A stretch of DNA of 13,414 bases from an uncultured Clostridia bacterium. GTDB lineage: Bacteria > Bacillota > Clostridia > Christensenellales > UBA1242. Positions within the stretch are counted from its first letter, which is position 1, and the number at the start of each line of letters is the position of its first letter. Both the position numbers and the translations under genes were made by a program. Location of the stretch: contig CANQBU010000023.1 of the NCBI GenBank assembly GCA_947589615.1, positions 1 through 13,414 of the forward strand, read 5' to 3'. The notes under the pieces are model-generated. The model was not told the origin of the DNA. It saw nothing but the letters and a program-made list of their open reading frames with translations, and did not search any database. Below, piece by piece: positions 1-6,107 of the stretch.

Positions 1-343
1 TTCCTTGTTTTCTGAATATCACATAAGACTTGTTCATATAAGTTATATCTTCATAAGCTTCATTTAAATTTTCAAGGTATTTTTCATCTTTTGAACGTTT
101 TGCAATCTTTATTTCTTCTTTAAGGTCCTTAAGCTTAAGTGGCGTTCCAACAAGGTATTCCCCTTTAAATAACGTTCCAACCGCCATTTGCACGCATTCA
201 TAGACGTAAATACAAAAAGTGGTTTCAGGCAAATTTTTGAGTGAATAGACGTCGTCACTGTCGCCATAAATATAACAAATCTTCTTATCGCCCTGTTTGT
301 CTAGATAATAAATTTCATACTTATAAACATTGTCATATTGCAT
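1..343 (-). CDS. Unknown small protein, tandem paralog, 3' end cut by window edge
   Basis: The frame opens at the ATG at 343-341 and stays open to base 1, giving 114 visible codons; the C-terminal part lies outside the window. The start has a good ribosome binding site, AAAGGAG at 356-350, six bases upstream. The protein is a paralog of the next gene (369-860): my hand alignment of the 114 shared residues has 23 differences and no gaps, so about 80 percent identity, and the DNA offset is a constant 517 bases. It begins MQYDNVYKY and contains the conserved blocks YIYGDSDD, LKNLPETTF and a charged LKDLKEEIKIAKRSK segment. I see no signal peptide, membrane segment or known catalytic motif, and I do not recognise the family. 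It starts 25 bases after the stop of its paralog with no promoter between, so it is probably co-transcribed from the promoter at 887-915. Confidence 0.75.
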   Translation of the reverse strand, partial: MQYDNVYKYEIYYLDKQGDKKICYIYGDSDDVYSLKNLPETTFCIYVYECVQMAVGTLFKGEYLVGTPLKLKDLKEEIKIAKRSKDEKYLENLNEAYEDITYMNKSYVIFRKQG

Positions 344-368
344 TCCTTTCTCCTTTATAATTCCCTAT

Positions 369-860
369 TTATTCAAGGTCGGTATAATTATCATTATTAT
401 ATTTGTTGTCTGTAGATTGTCCTTGTTCTGCTTGCAATTTTTCCTTAACTATCTTGCCGTTTTCAATGTCGCCGACAATTTCTCCTGAATATTGCCCCCT
501 ATACAAACATAAAAGTTTCCCTTGTTTTCTGAATATCGCATAAGACTTGTTCATATAAGTTATACCATAATATGCATCATCTAAATATTTAAGGTATTTT
601 TCGTTTTTTGAACGTTTTGCAATCTTTATTTCTTCTTTAAGGTCCTTAAGCTTAAGTGGTGTTCCGACAAGGTATGTCCCTTTATTTACAGTTCCAACCG
701 CTGATTGCACGAATTTAACTACGAAAATAAAAAAGGTCGTTTCAGGCAAATTTTTAAGTGAATAGATGTCGTCACTGTCGCCATAAATATAACAAGTATT
801 CTTCTCTCCCTTTTTGTCTAGATAATAAATTCCATATTTATAAACGTTGTCATATTGCAT
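369..860 (-). CDS. Unknown 163-residue protein, first of a tandem pair
   Basis: A complete 163-residue protein of unknown function, soluble by appearance. Its N-terminal two thirds (about residues 1-114) match the adjacent partial gene at 1-343. The tail after residue about 130 is polar and ends in an Asn/Asp/Tyr-rich, probably disordered stretch. The middle has a strongly basic and acidic helix-like segment (LKDLKEEIKIAKRSK). The upstream region has a purine-rich GGGG/AAAAGAG stretch rather than a clean AGGAGG, so translation initiation may be weaker than for the second copy. A strong sigma-A promoter sits 27 bases upstream. The gene lies divergent from the ferritin-like gene at 980. I do not recognise the family; repeat-type small proteins duplicated in tandem can be secreted, immunity or regulatory proteins, but nothing here decides among these. 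Confidence 0.7.
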   Translation of the reverse strand: MQYDNVYKYGIYYLDKKGEKNTCYIYGDSDDIYSLKNLPETTFFIFVVKFVQSAVGTVNKGTYLVGTPLKLKDLKEEIKIAKRSKNEKYLKYLDDAYYGITYMNKSYAIFRKQGKLLCLYRGQYSGEIVGDIENGKIVKEKLQAEQGQSTDNKYNNDNYTDLE

Positions 861-886
861 CTCTTTTCCCCTTTTTTATAAAATAT

Positions 887-915
887 ATTATACTAATAAT
901 TAAGTATAAAGTCAA
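887..915 (-). promoter_or_regulatory. Sigma-A promoter for the tandem unknown genes
   Basis: On the minus strand TTGACT (915-910) is followed by a 17-base spacer and TATAAT (892-887). The predicted transcription start is near 880, about 20 bases before the ATG at 860. Only one base of the -35 box departs from consensus, so strong constitutive expression is expected. No operator-like inverted repeat is obvious around it. Confidence 0.85.
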
Positions 916-979
916 GACTTATTTATTAAACTCATAGCACAAATTCTTCACATTCTCATATAAACTTATAGGAGGTAAA

Positions 980-1270
980 ATGAAAAGATTTTTTAATATT
1001 TATGACAACAACATGAACAGGTCAAATAACTTTATGACTATACAAAATTGTCGGGAGGATATAATCGGAGAACTCGATGCAATAATTCAATATGAAAATC
1101 ACCTTTTTAGCACCGATGACCCCTCTGCCCGTGCGACAATTCAAGACATCGTCGACGAAGAGAAACTGCATGTTGGACAATTGTTTGGACTTCTATTTAA
1201 ACTTGACCCAATTTCTCAACGGCAATTTGAAAAAGGCTACAAAGAATTTACAACCGATGATGATAAATAA
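980..1270 (+). CDS. Small ferritin-like protein (encapsulated-ferritin / rubrerythrin-type fold)
   Basis: A 96-residue four-helix-bundle half of the kind that must dimerise to form a di-iron ferroxidase site. Visible ligands are E31 (in GELDAI), Y38/E39 (QYEN) and the ExxH motif E61-x-x-H64 (DEEKLHVG), the same spacing as in encapsulated ferritins (EncFtn) and related short ferritin-like proteins. Known members oxidise Fe(II) and pass it to a storage compartment. No encapsulin gene is in the window, and the C-terminus (KEFTTDDDK) carries no recognisable encapsulin-targeting peptide, so it may act free in the cytoplasm. An ideal AGGAGG lies at 970-975, four bases before the ATG. The gene stands alone, divergent from the tandem unknowns, and ends in a bidirectional terminator. 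Iron or peroxide handling is likely; storage versus detoxification cannot be told apart. Confidence 0.82.
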   Translation: MKRFFNIYDNNMNRSNNFMTIQNCREDIIGELDAIIQYENHLFSTDDPSARATIQDIVDEEKLHVGQLFGLLFKLDPISQRQFEKGYKEFTTDDDK

Positions 1271-1290
1271 CATCTTCCCAAAGCCCACAA

Positions 1291-1343
1291 AAAATCCACC
1301 ATTTCATGTAAAACTTTCATTTGTTTTACGCATGGTGGATTTT
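1291..1343. terminator. Bidirectional hairpin terminator
   Basis: AAAATCCACCAT (1291-1302) pairs perfectly with ATGGTGGATTTT (1332-1343), and a second inner stem GTAAAAC (1308-1314) / GTTTTAC (1323-1329) extends it. Runs of A on the left and T on the right give a U-tail for transcripts from either side, fitting its place between two convergent genes. Confidence 0.9.
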
Positions 1344-1379
1344 TATATATTGTATTTTGTCTTATTTACATAACACAAA

Positions 1380-2234
1380 TTATAGGTTTATCTCAGGAAT
1401 ATCCTCCCTTCCTTCTTCTGTTTTGCCACTATTTGCCCTATACTGCTCAATCAATTTTAAAATATCAAAATCGCTGTATCTAAATTTATCCTCTCTTTCA
1501 ATATTTTTCTGTTGGGTTTTATCAAGCTCAAACTTTTGTGAATTCTCTATAAGTTTCTGAGTTGCTTCAAATGTTTCAAGCCACTCATTATAAACTAAGG
1601 CTTCATTTGGTGTATGCTCATTATAGTATCCTACAGACATATTCACGCCGCAAATAGTTTTGCAGAGAGAAACTATGTCGGTATAAGAAGATGGCGGAAT
1701 ATAATCAAAGCCCGTTCTTTCCTTTATATACTTTATAAACTCCTCGCTCCCAACATTATAGCATTTGAATTCACGGTTTCCGCGTTTATCAAGTTGAACG
1801 ATAAAGTTATGGTTATTTAAAATTTTATACTCATCTTTGGACAGAAATCTTGAACATTGCATGCCTTGTTCCTCACCAGTCGTAACCAAAAGGGAATGGC
1901 CACTGTTTCTGAGTAAATACAGCATAGCAATTCCCGCTCTATCATCAGCGCCAATACCCATTTTTTTATTCCCCGAGAAATATACGCCCTTTTTGTATTT
2001 CAGTTTTTGCTTTCCCTCTTCGCCCTCCCAAACGGTGTCGCAATGGGCGATTAAAAGCACCTTGTTATCCTTTTTGCCAGGAATGAAAACATAGGGAAAT
2101 CCTGTCGAAGATTCTCCTCTTTTCGCCCCGTCAAGTTTTTCGAAAATATTTAAAATTTCTTCAGTCTGAGTGATATCACGCTTTAAAAAGTAATTTAAAA
2201 CTTTCTTTTTGCTATGAGTTTTTTCTAGATTCAT
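1380..2234 (-). CDS. Zinc-dependent peptidase/hydrolase of the M20/M28 superfamily
   Basis: A 284-residue cytoplasmic metallohydrolase, expected to bind two zinc ions and cleave a peptide or amide. Visible motifs in order: IAHCDTV with H64 and D66 (first metal ligands), GIGADDRAG with the bridging Asp at 97/98, TTGEEQG with the general base and ligand pair E121/E122, QLDKRG with D149, and YNEHTPNE with the last metal-ligand His at 207. All catalytic positions are kept, so it should be active; the substrate is unknown. The C-terminal 50 residues are charged and probably extend beyond the fold. The frame is open for 16 more codons to 2282, but that extension begins inside the -35 box; GGAGG at 2244-2240 sits five bases before the ATG at 2234, so I take 2234 as the start. 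It is a single-gene unit with its own promoter, convergent with the ferritin-like gene. Confidence 0.88.
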   Translation of the reverse strand: MNLEKTHSKKKVLNYFLKRDITQTEEILNIFEKLDGAKRGESSTGFPYVFIPGKKDNKVLLIAHCDTVWEGEEGKQKLKYKKGVYFSGNKKMGIGADDRAGIAMLYLLRNSGHSLLVTTGEEQGMQCSRFLSKDEYKILNNHNFIVQLDKRGNREFKCYNVGSEEFIKYIKERTGFDYIPPSSYTDIVSLCKTICGVNMSVGYYNEHTPNEALVYNEWLETFEATQKLIENSQKFELDKTQQKNIEREDKFRYSDFDILKLIEQYRANSGKTEEGREDIPEINL

Positions 2235-2253
2235 AACTTCCTCCGTTTTAATT

Positions 2254-2282
2254 ATTTTATCATAAACAATCTTTCTTGTCAA
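2254..2282 (-). promoter_or_regulatory. Sigma-A promoter with extended -10 for the M20/M28 peptidase
   Basis: TTGACA (2282-2277), 17-base spacer, TAAAAT (2259-2254), with TGA directly before the -10 box (extended -10). It overlaps the open frame upstream of ATG 2234, which argues that this upstream part is not translated. Confidence 0.85.
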
Positions 2283-2503
2283 TACAAATTTGATTTATTA
2301 ATCTTACAAGCCTCTTCATAACTTTTCACAGTTTTCATATTTATTTTTTTATCTTCCCATTCGATATTTTTTCACCGCTCAGATGCGCCTAGAAAAATAG
2401 TTTGAATAAAATAAAAATTTCTCTATTTTTTTGTATTTTGTTTTAAAAATAATGTCGAAAATCTTAAATTACTGATTATTTTTAATAAAAACCAAAAATT
2501 TGA

Positions 2504-3979
2504 CTACATTTCAATTATTTTATCTGCAAGATTATTTATAAAGGCAATGTCATGTTCAACAAACAATAATGTGATTTTTGAACTTTTTAGCATTTCTTCT
2601 ATCTGTATACGTGAGATAACATCAATGTAATTTAGCGGTTCGTCCCAGACATACAAATCCGCCTCTTCGCATAAACTTTTTGCTATTAAAACTTTCTTCT
2701 TTTGCCCCGCACTGCAATCTTTAATGTCAATATTAAACTGTGTTCGGTCAAACCCCATTTTAAATAAAAGTGTGAAAAAACGCGTCTTATCTATTTTGTT
2801 TTCAGTTGCAAAATCGGCAAGGTTTCCACAAAGATAATCATAGTTTTGACTTATATATGAAATTTTGCATCTGCTTTTCAAATATACTTCTCCTCTGGCA
2901 GCAATTTTTTCTCCACAAATAAATTTTAAAAGGCTTGATTTCCCGCAACCGTTTGAACCCTTTATTGCCACTTTTTCGCCGCTCTCCACCGAAAAACTTA
3001 AATCCTTAAAAACCTCTTTTTTCCCATAAAAAAGCGACAAATCTTTAACCGACAAAATATTCTCTTCTTTGAACACTTTTTCATTTAAAAATAAATCATC
3101 TTGGTTGTCAATGTTCTTTAAAAGTTTTTTCTTTTCGTCAATCGCTTTTTGAGTTCTCTCTTCAATAGCCTTGCCGCGTTTTGCCATTTTCTCTGCCTTA
3201 TGTCCGACATAACCTTTATCAACTTTTACGCCTGAATTTCTTGTGCCTTTAGTGTTTTCAACACGCTCCGACCAAACTTTCTTCTCTCTTGCACTATCTT
3301 GCAGTCGAGAAATCTCTTTCTTAAGCCTTTCATTTTGGCTCATCTGGGCATTGTCTTCATCTTTTTTGTTCTGCCACCACGATGAAAAATTCCCCTTTTG
3401 AATTTCCACATCATTTCTGTTAAGTGCAATTATATGGTCAACGCAACTGTCTATAAAATCTCTGTCATGAGATACTACAATAAAGCCCTTTTGCTTGCTT
3501 AAAAATTTTTTAACGCACTCTCTGCTTTGAGCGTCAAGATGATTTGTGGGCTCGTCTATGAGCAAAAAGTTATTCTCTTTTGCAAATAAAATTGCAAGCA
3601 ATAACTTTGTCTGCTGACCATTTGAAAGTGTGCTAAAATCTTGATAAAGGCAATCATCGTCAAGTTCGAGATCTTTGAATTTCTTTAACACTTCCCAATA
3701 TCCTATGCCATCTCCAATCTCTTCGACTAAATCTATTCCCAATTTGCTTTTGTCTTTTACATTATAAGGAAAATAGTCAAAATCTACCGAACTTAAAATT
3801 CTCCCAGAATATTCATATTTATTTAAAAGCAGATTTAAAAGTGTGCTTTTCCCTCTTCCATTTCTCCCGATTAGACCAATCTTCCAGTCGGTATCAAATG
3901 ATAAATTGAAATCTTCGAAAATATTTTTATTACTGTTTTCATAAGAAAACGTTAAATTTTGTATGCTGATTTGTGCCAT
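2504..3979 (-). CDS. ABC-F ribosome-protection ATPase, Lsa/Vga-like antibiotic-resistance type
   Basis: A 491-residue soluble protein with two ABC domains and no membrane part, as in ABC-F proteins that bind the ribosomal E site and dislodge 50S-targeting antibiotics (lincosamides, streptogramin A, pleuromutilins in the Lsa/Vga group). Domain 1: Walker A GRNGRGKST (38-46), signature LSNGQQTK (118-125), Walker B ending DEPTNHLD (to 149), switch SHDRDF (170). A long charged interdomain linker (about 205-300) holds the drug-dislodging loop. Domain 2: Walker A GSNGCGKSS (341-349), signature CSAGQKKK (422-429), Walker B with WDEPLNYID (445-453), EHD (475). The DEPLNYID variant in domain 2 is typical of Lsa/Vga-type resistance factors rather than housekeeping Uup/EttA. 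AGGAGG at 3990-3985 lies five bases before the ATG. A drug-responsive attenuation leader precedes it. Exact drug spectrum cannot be read from sequence; no clear terminator follows, only a weak AT hairpin near 2447-2490. Confidence 0.9.
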   Translation of the reverse strand: MAQISIQNLTFSYENSNKNIFEDFNLSFDTDWKIGLIGRNGRGKSTLLNLLLNKYEYSGRILSSVDFDYFPYNVKDKSKLGIDLVEEIGDGIGYWEVLKKFKDLELDDDCLYQDFSTLSNGQQTKLLLAILFAKENNFLLIDEPTNHLDAQSRECVKKFLSKQKGFIVVSHDRDFIDSCVDHIIALNRNDVEIQKGNFSSWWQNKKDEDNAQMSQNERLKKEISRLQDSAREKKVWSERVENTKGTRNSGVKVDKGYVGHKAEKMAKRGKAIEERTQKAIDEKKKLLKNIDNQDDLFLNEKVFKEENILSVKDLSLFYGKKEVFKDLSFSVESGEKVAIKGSNGCGKSSLLKFICGEKIAARGEVYLKSRCKISYISQNYDYLCGNLADFATENKIDKTRFFTLLFKMGFDRTQFNIDIKDCSAGQKKKVLIAKSLCEEADLYVWDEPLNYIDVISRIQIEEMLKSSKITLLFVEHDIAFINNLADKIIEM

Positions 3980-3980
3980 A

Positions 3981-4046
3981 TTAACCTCCTAAATAATTCG
4001 TTTCATAACGTATATTACATCTCGTAATATCGCTGTTATCTTTCAT
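3981..4046 (-). CDS. Possible 21-codon ORF between attenuator and ABC-F gene
   Basis: An ATG at 4046-4044, four bases after the U-run of the attenuator, opens a 21-residue frame (starting MKDNSDITRC, ending NYLGG) that stops with TAA at 3983-3981, one base before the ABC-F ATG. Its last two Gly codons are the ABC-F ribosome binding site, and a 7-bp hairpin (ATATTAC 4030-4024 / GTAATAT 4018-4012, extended by ATAAC/GTTAT) lies inside it. Only AGGA directly abutting the ATG could serve as its binding site, which is poor spacing. It could couple translation to the ABC-F gene or be chance. Confidence 0.3.
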   Translation of the reverse strand: MKDNSDITRCNIRYETNYLGG

Positions 4047-4050
4047 TCCT

Positions 4051-4090
4051 AAAAAAAATAGGTTACAAGGAAATTAAACCCTGTAACCCA
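4051..4090 (-). terminator. Attenuator terminator in the ABC-F leader
   Basis: GGTTACAGGG (4088-4079) pairs with CCTTGTAACC (4070-4061), ten pairs with one G-U, an 8-base AU-rich loop, then a run of eight U (4058-4051). It lies between promoter and coding start, so it must be bypassed for expression. Confidence 0.9.
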
Positions 4091-4182
4091 TTAGAAAAAG
4101 ATTCGCTCTAATAAGAATATTTTGTTAACTTCCTTGTTTTGCACAACAAAAAAGAAAGTCAACTGCTTCAAATTTATTGTGC
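4061..4182 (-). promoter_or_regulatory. Attenuation leader RNA: competing pairings upstream of ABC-F gene
   Basis: Besides the terminator, the leader holds (1) a 10-pair stem 4182-4173 with 4150-4141 that starts four bases after the leader-peptide stop; (2) strand b, ACAAGGAAGTTAA (4137-4125), which can pair over 13 consecutive positions (one G-U) with TTAATTTCCTTGT (4077-4065), the loop and 3' arm of the terminator, and so act as antiterminator; (3) strand a, TTGACTTTCTT (4162-4152), which can pair with AAGGAAGTTAA (4135-4125) over 11 positions (two G-U) and would then free the terminator. A small hairpin ATTAGA/TCTAAT (4112-4107/4095-4090) lies between. The a:b, b:c and terminator pairings are mutually exclusive, as in ribosome-mediated attenuators known upstream of other ABC-F resistance genes such as vmlR. 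The direction of switching is inferred, not seen. Confidence 0.82.
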
Positions 4183-4186
4183 ACAA

Positions 4187-4213
4187 TTAAATGTTAGCAA
4201 AATATATTCTCAT
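4187..4213 (-). CDS. Leader peptide MRIYFANI of the ABC-F attenuator
   Basis: An eight-residue ORF, ATG at 4213-4211 to TAA at 4189-4187, with an excellent AAGGAGGAG ribosome binding site (4224-4216) and about 17 bases after the predicted transcription start. Its position, directly ahead of the competing hairpins, fits a sensor peptide: drug-stalled ribosomes on it would change folding of the downstream RNA. Whether stalling depends on the peptide sequence (Arg, Tyr, Phe, Asn) or only on blocked initiation cannot be told. Confidence 0.8.
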   Translation of the reverse strand: MRIYFANI

Positions 4214-4236
4214 TTCTCCTCCTTATTTTCAATTCA

Positions 4237-4265
4237 ATTCTAACATAAAACTTTTAATCTGTCAA
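4237..4265 (-). promoter_or_regulatory. Sigma-A promoter with extended -10 for leader and ABC-F gene
   Basis: TTGACA (4265-4260), 17-base spacer, TAGAAT (4242-4237), with TGT before the -10 (extended). Predicted start near 4230, giving an mRNA leader of about 250 bases before the ABC-F ATG. The -35 box lies just downstream of the stop of the 2H phosphoesterase gene. Confidence 0.88.
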
Positions 4266-4281
4266 TGAGTTTTTTCATTCT

Positions 4282-4779
4282 CTAAAAAGTTTTTGTAAAT
4301 AATATTTTTGTTGGAAAGAACTCTCCAAGTTCAAGTGAAACTACTGTCGCCATAAATGGAGAGAAAGTTGCTTGTAATTTTTCCTTTGCCGCCGCAACTT
4401 CTTGCTCTTCACCACAAAAAATAGTTGCGTGTGCATGCCATGGAAATCCGTCAGCATAATTATCATCAAAGTGGCTTTGTAAATTTTTTAATTCGTCATT
4501 TACTTTCGGCTCAACAAATAGCACTTTATTATTAAAGTCATTTACATTATTGAGAAAAATGTCGAATTTATCAAAATATAAACAAACATCTTCAATTTTT
4601 TGAATAAGCCATTCCTTTTTGTCAAGCGAAAAACTACCCAAAGAAATATGAAATGGAATGCCCATTGTCTGAGTTCCATTTTCCGCCGATTTTATCACTT
4701 CGTCCTGCAAGACTTTCAATTTTTGTTGCGTTTTATCATCAAACACCGCATAAACGGTTAAAAACTTTTCCTTTTTCAT
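4282..4779 (-). CDS. 2H phosphoesterase, 2'-5' RNA ligase (LigT/YjcG) family
   Basis: A 165-residue protein with the two hallmark His motifs of the 2H superfamily: HIS (H44-S46, in PFHISLGSF) and HAT (H117-T119, in WHAHATIF), at the usual distance in a two-lobed fold. Known members act on 2'-5' or 2',3'-cyclic phosphate ends of RNA or on small cyclic nucleotides; the substrate here is not known. A TTG six codons upstream (4797) keeps the frame open, but AGGAGG at 4788-4783 lies just before the ATG at 4779, so that ATG is preferred although its spacing of three bases is short. A terminator hairpin of the preceding gene ends about 23 bases before the ATG and I find no clear promoter after it, so expression may rely on read-through from the YdcK-like gene. 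Confidence 0.85.
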   Translation of the reverse strand: MKKEKFLTVYAVFDDKTQQKLKVLQDEVIKSAENGTQTMGIPFHISLGSFSLDKKEWLIQKIEDVCLYFDKFDIFLNNVNDFNNKVLFVEPKVNDELKNLQSHFDDNYADGFPWHAHATIFCGEEQEVAAAKEKLQATFSPFMATVVSLELGEFFPTKILFTKTF

Positions 4780-4797
4780 TTGCCTCCTATCCCCCAA

Positions 4798-4836
4798 AAT
4801 TAAAAAACTTCGTGAAAGAAATCCACCAAGTTTTTT
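4798..4836 (-). terminator. Hairpin terminator after the YdcK-like gene
   Basis: AAAAAACTT (4836-4828 on the minus strand) pairs with AAGTTTTTT (4810-4802); after one mismatch the stem continues with GTG/CAC, nine-base loop, followed by further U. It ends directly ahead of the binding site of the LigT-like gene, so it could act as a partial terminator within a two-gene unit. Confidence 0.8.
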
Positions 4837-4861
4837 AAAGAATTTATAAATTTACTCTAAA

Positions 4862-5899
4862 CTAATTCTGTTCATTTTCGTCATCAATAACTTCTTCGCT
4901 GTAATAATCTTCGTCCTCATCGTCATTACTTGTTGCATTTTGACCATTATTGTTTTGAGGAGCAGGATTATTGCCTGAGAATATATTGCTAAAAATTGAG
5001 CCCCAATTCCCGGCAAAATTTCTTCCAGAAGAATTTTTGTAAACGGTTTTACCGTTTTTAATAATTGTGGTGCTTGTAAATGTCCTGCTCCCCGAAAAGC
5101 TTTGATTCCCAAACACTTCCTGATGTCCGTCTATTCTAGTGTTTCCGCCCACCATGGTTCCGCCATAAACCTCTGCGTGATCAGTGATTACAGCATTATC
5201 GTAAACGTTTACACTACCATAAACTTCTGCATAACCTGAAACTTCTGCATTATCACTGACAGTAACTGCACCATAAACTTCCGCTTGGTCTTTAACATTT
5301 GCATTTCCCTCTATAAGCACGTCGCCATACACTTCAGCATTTCCAGAAATTGTCGCATTGCCTTTCACAGTTACATTGCCATAAATTTCCGCTCTATCAC
5401 GAACCTGTGCATTTTCTGAAATGGTTGAGTTTCCACATACTTCAGCATCGTCATAAACCCAACAACTTCCATTTTCAGAAAGGTTATTTCTTGAAGCAAT
5501 ATATCCGCCCTTTTCGTCTTTTTTGACAACCACGCGTCCACTTTGGTCAATTATATCGGCAGTTGCAACTATTCTATATAAGGTAGAGCCATCATTTCCC
5601 GTTTTTGTATCATTTGGAGACAAATAATATTTTTTTGCATTTTTGTTTACACTTTGCTTGGAAACTGGCTGATTTTGTGCAGGCTGATTTTTATAGTATT
5701 TCTTTCCATTGACTTCTATATGGTCACCTTTCAAAACTATTTTATTTTTGCCAATATGAATCACATTATTGGAAACCGAAATATTGCTTAACCCACCAAA
5801 CTTTCCGCTTTTTAATTGAACAGGAACGGCTATGCCATCAATTGATATTTGATTCCCATTTATTGTAATTTTATGATTATTAATATAAATCTGTTGCAT
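4862..5899 (-). CDS. YdcK-like left-handed beta-helix repeat protein
   Basis: A 345-residue protein without signal peptide. Residues 1-70 hold beta-strand repeats of the INGNQISIDG kind; 70-95 is a polar linker. Residues 130-151 (KGGYI, NLSENGSCWVYDDAEV) match the entry segment seen in E. coli YdcK (GGWV, then GDCWIYD). From 152 to 259 there are six 18-residue repeats, each starting AEVYG or a close variant, with a partial seventh (QEVFGN). Eighteen residues, three hexapeptide steps, is one coil of a left-handed parallel beta-helix. No acyltransferase active-site loop or His is evident, so a structural or scaffold role is as likely as an enzyme; YdcK itself is only a putative transferase. The C-terminus (about 300-345) is Asn-rich then strongly acidic and likely disordered. 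AAGGAG lies upstream of ATG 5899 with normal spacing. Confidence 0.8.
   Translation of the reverse strand: MQQIYINNHKITINGNQISIDGIAVPVQLKSGKFGGLSNISVSNNVIHIGKNKIVLKGDHIEVNGKKYYKNQPAQNQPVSKQSVNKNAKKYYLSPNDTKTGNDGSTLYRIVATADIIDQSGRVVVKKDEKGGYIASRNNLSENGSCWVYDDAEVCGNSTISENAQVRDRAEIYGNVTVKGNATISGNAEVYGDVLIEGNANVKDQAEVYGAVTVSDNAEVSGYAEVYGSVNVYDNAVITDHAEVYGGTMVGGNTRIDGHQEVFGNQSFSGSRTFTSTTIIKNGKTVYKNSSGRNFAGNWGSIFSNIFSGNNPAPQNNNGQNATSNDDEDEDYYSEEVIDDENEQN
5123..5446 (-). repeat. Six in-frame 54-base coding repeats (beta-helix coils)
   Basis: Residues 152-259 of the YdcK-like protein consist of six 18-residue units (starts at 152, 170, 188, 206, 224, 242), each beginning A-E-[IV]-[YC]-G with V/I and N/D at regular positions. 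The DNA copies are diverged at synonymous sites, so this is an old protein repeat and not a recent tandem expansion. Confidence 0.85.
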
Positions 5900-5918
5900 T
5901 ATATCTCCTTCTATTTAT

Positions 5919-5947
5919 ATTATAACTCTTTAACTCTTAAAAGTCAA
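5919..5947 (-). promoter_or_regulatory. Sigma-A promoter for the YdcK-like gene
   Basis: TTGACT (5947-5942), 17-base spacer, TATAAT (5924-5919), about 20 bases before the ATG at 5899. Near-consensus, so strong expression is expected. Confidence 0.87.
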
Positions 5948-5955
5948 TAATGAAA

Positions 5956-6045
5956 AATGCTGTTGATTTTTATTCACACCTTGTCGGCATACTCAGCATT
6001 CTCTCGTTAATAAGGCAAGGGTCGCCAAATCTCTCTGGTTAAATT
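5956..6045. other. GC-richer intergenic patch with inverted repeats
   Basis: Between the divergent promoters lies a patch clearly richer in G and C than its flanks. It holds AATGCTG (5956-5962) and its inverted copy CAGCATT (5994-6000), and CCTTG (5979-5983) with CAAGG (6016-6020). No ORF with a start and binding site is present. It could be a decayed sequence, a small RNA or a regulator site. Confidence 0.35.
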
Positions 6046-6070
6046 TTTAAACATGAAAAAGAGAAAAACA

Positions 6071-6101
6071 TTATACAAAATAATTGAAAGTATGTTATAA
6101 T
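6071..6101 (+). promoter_or_regulatory. Extended -10 promoter giving a leaderless phosphoesterase mRNA
   Basis: TATAAT at 6096-6101 is preceded by TATGT, a full extended -10 motif. The -35 region is weak (TTATAC at 6071-6076 with 19-base spacing, or TACAAA with 16). Only six bases separate the -10 box from the ATG at 6108, so transcription should start at or next to the start codon. Confidence 0.75.
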
Positions 6102-6107
6102 TAAATC

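Noticed and set aside
1092..1373. Overlapping open frame inside and beyond the ferritin-like gene
   Set aside because: It has no binding site, lies in another frame of a clear gene and runs through the terminator hairpin.
2235..2282. N-terminal extension of the M20/M28 peptidase by 16 codons
   Set aside because: It overlaps the TTGACA and TAAAAT boxes, while ATG 2234 has a GGAGG at correct spacing.
5123..5446. Regular 54-base repeats as CRISPR or minisatellite
   Set aside because: They are in frame, diverged at synonymous sites and encode beta-helix coils.
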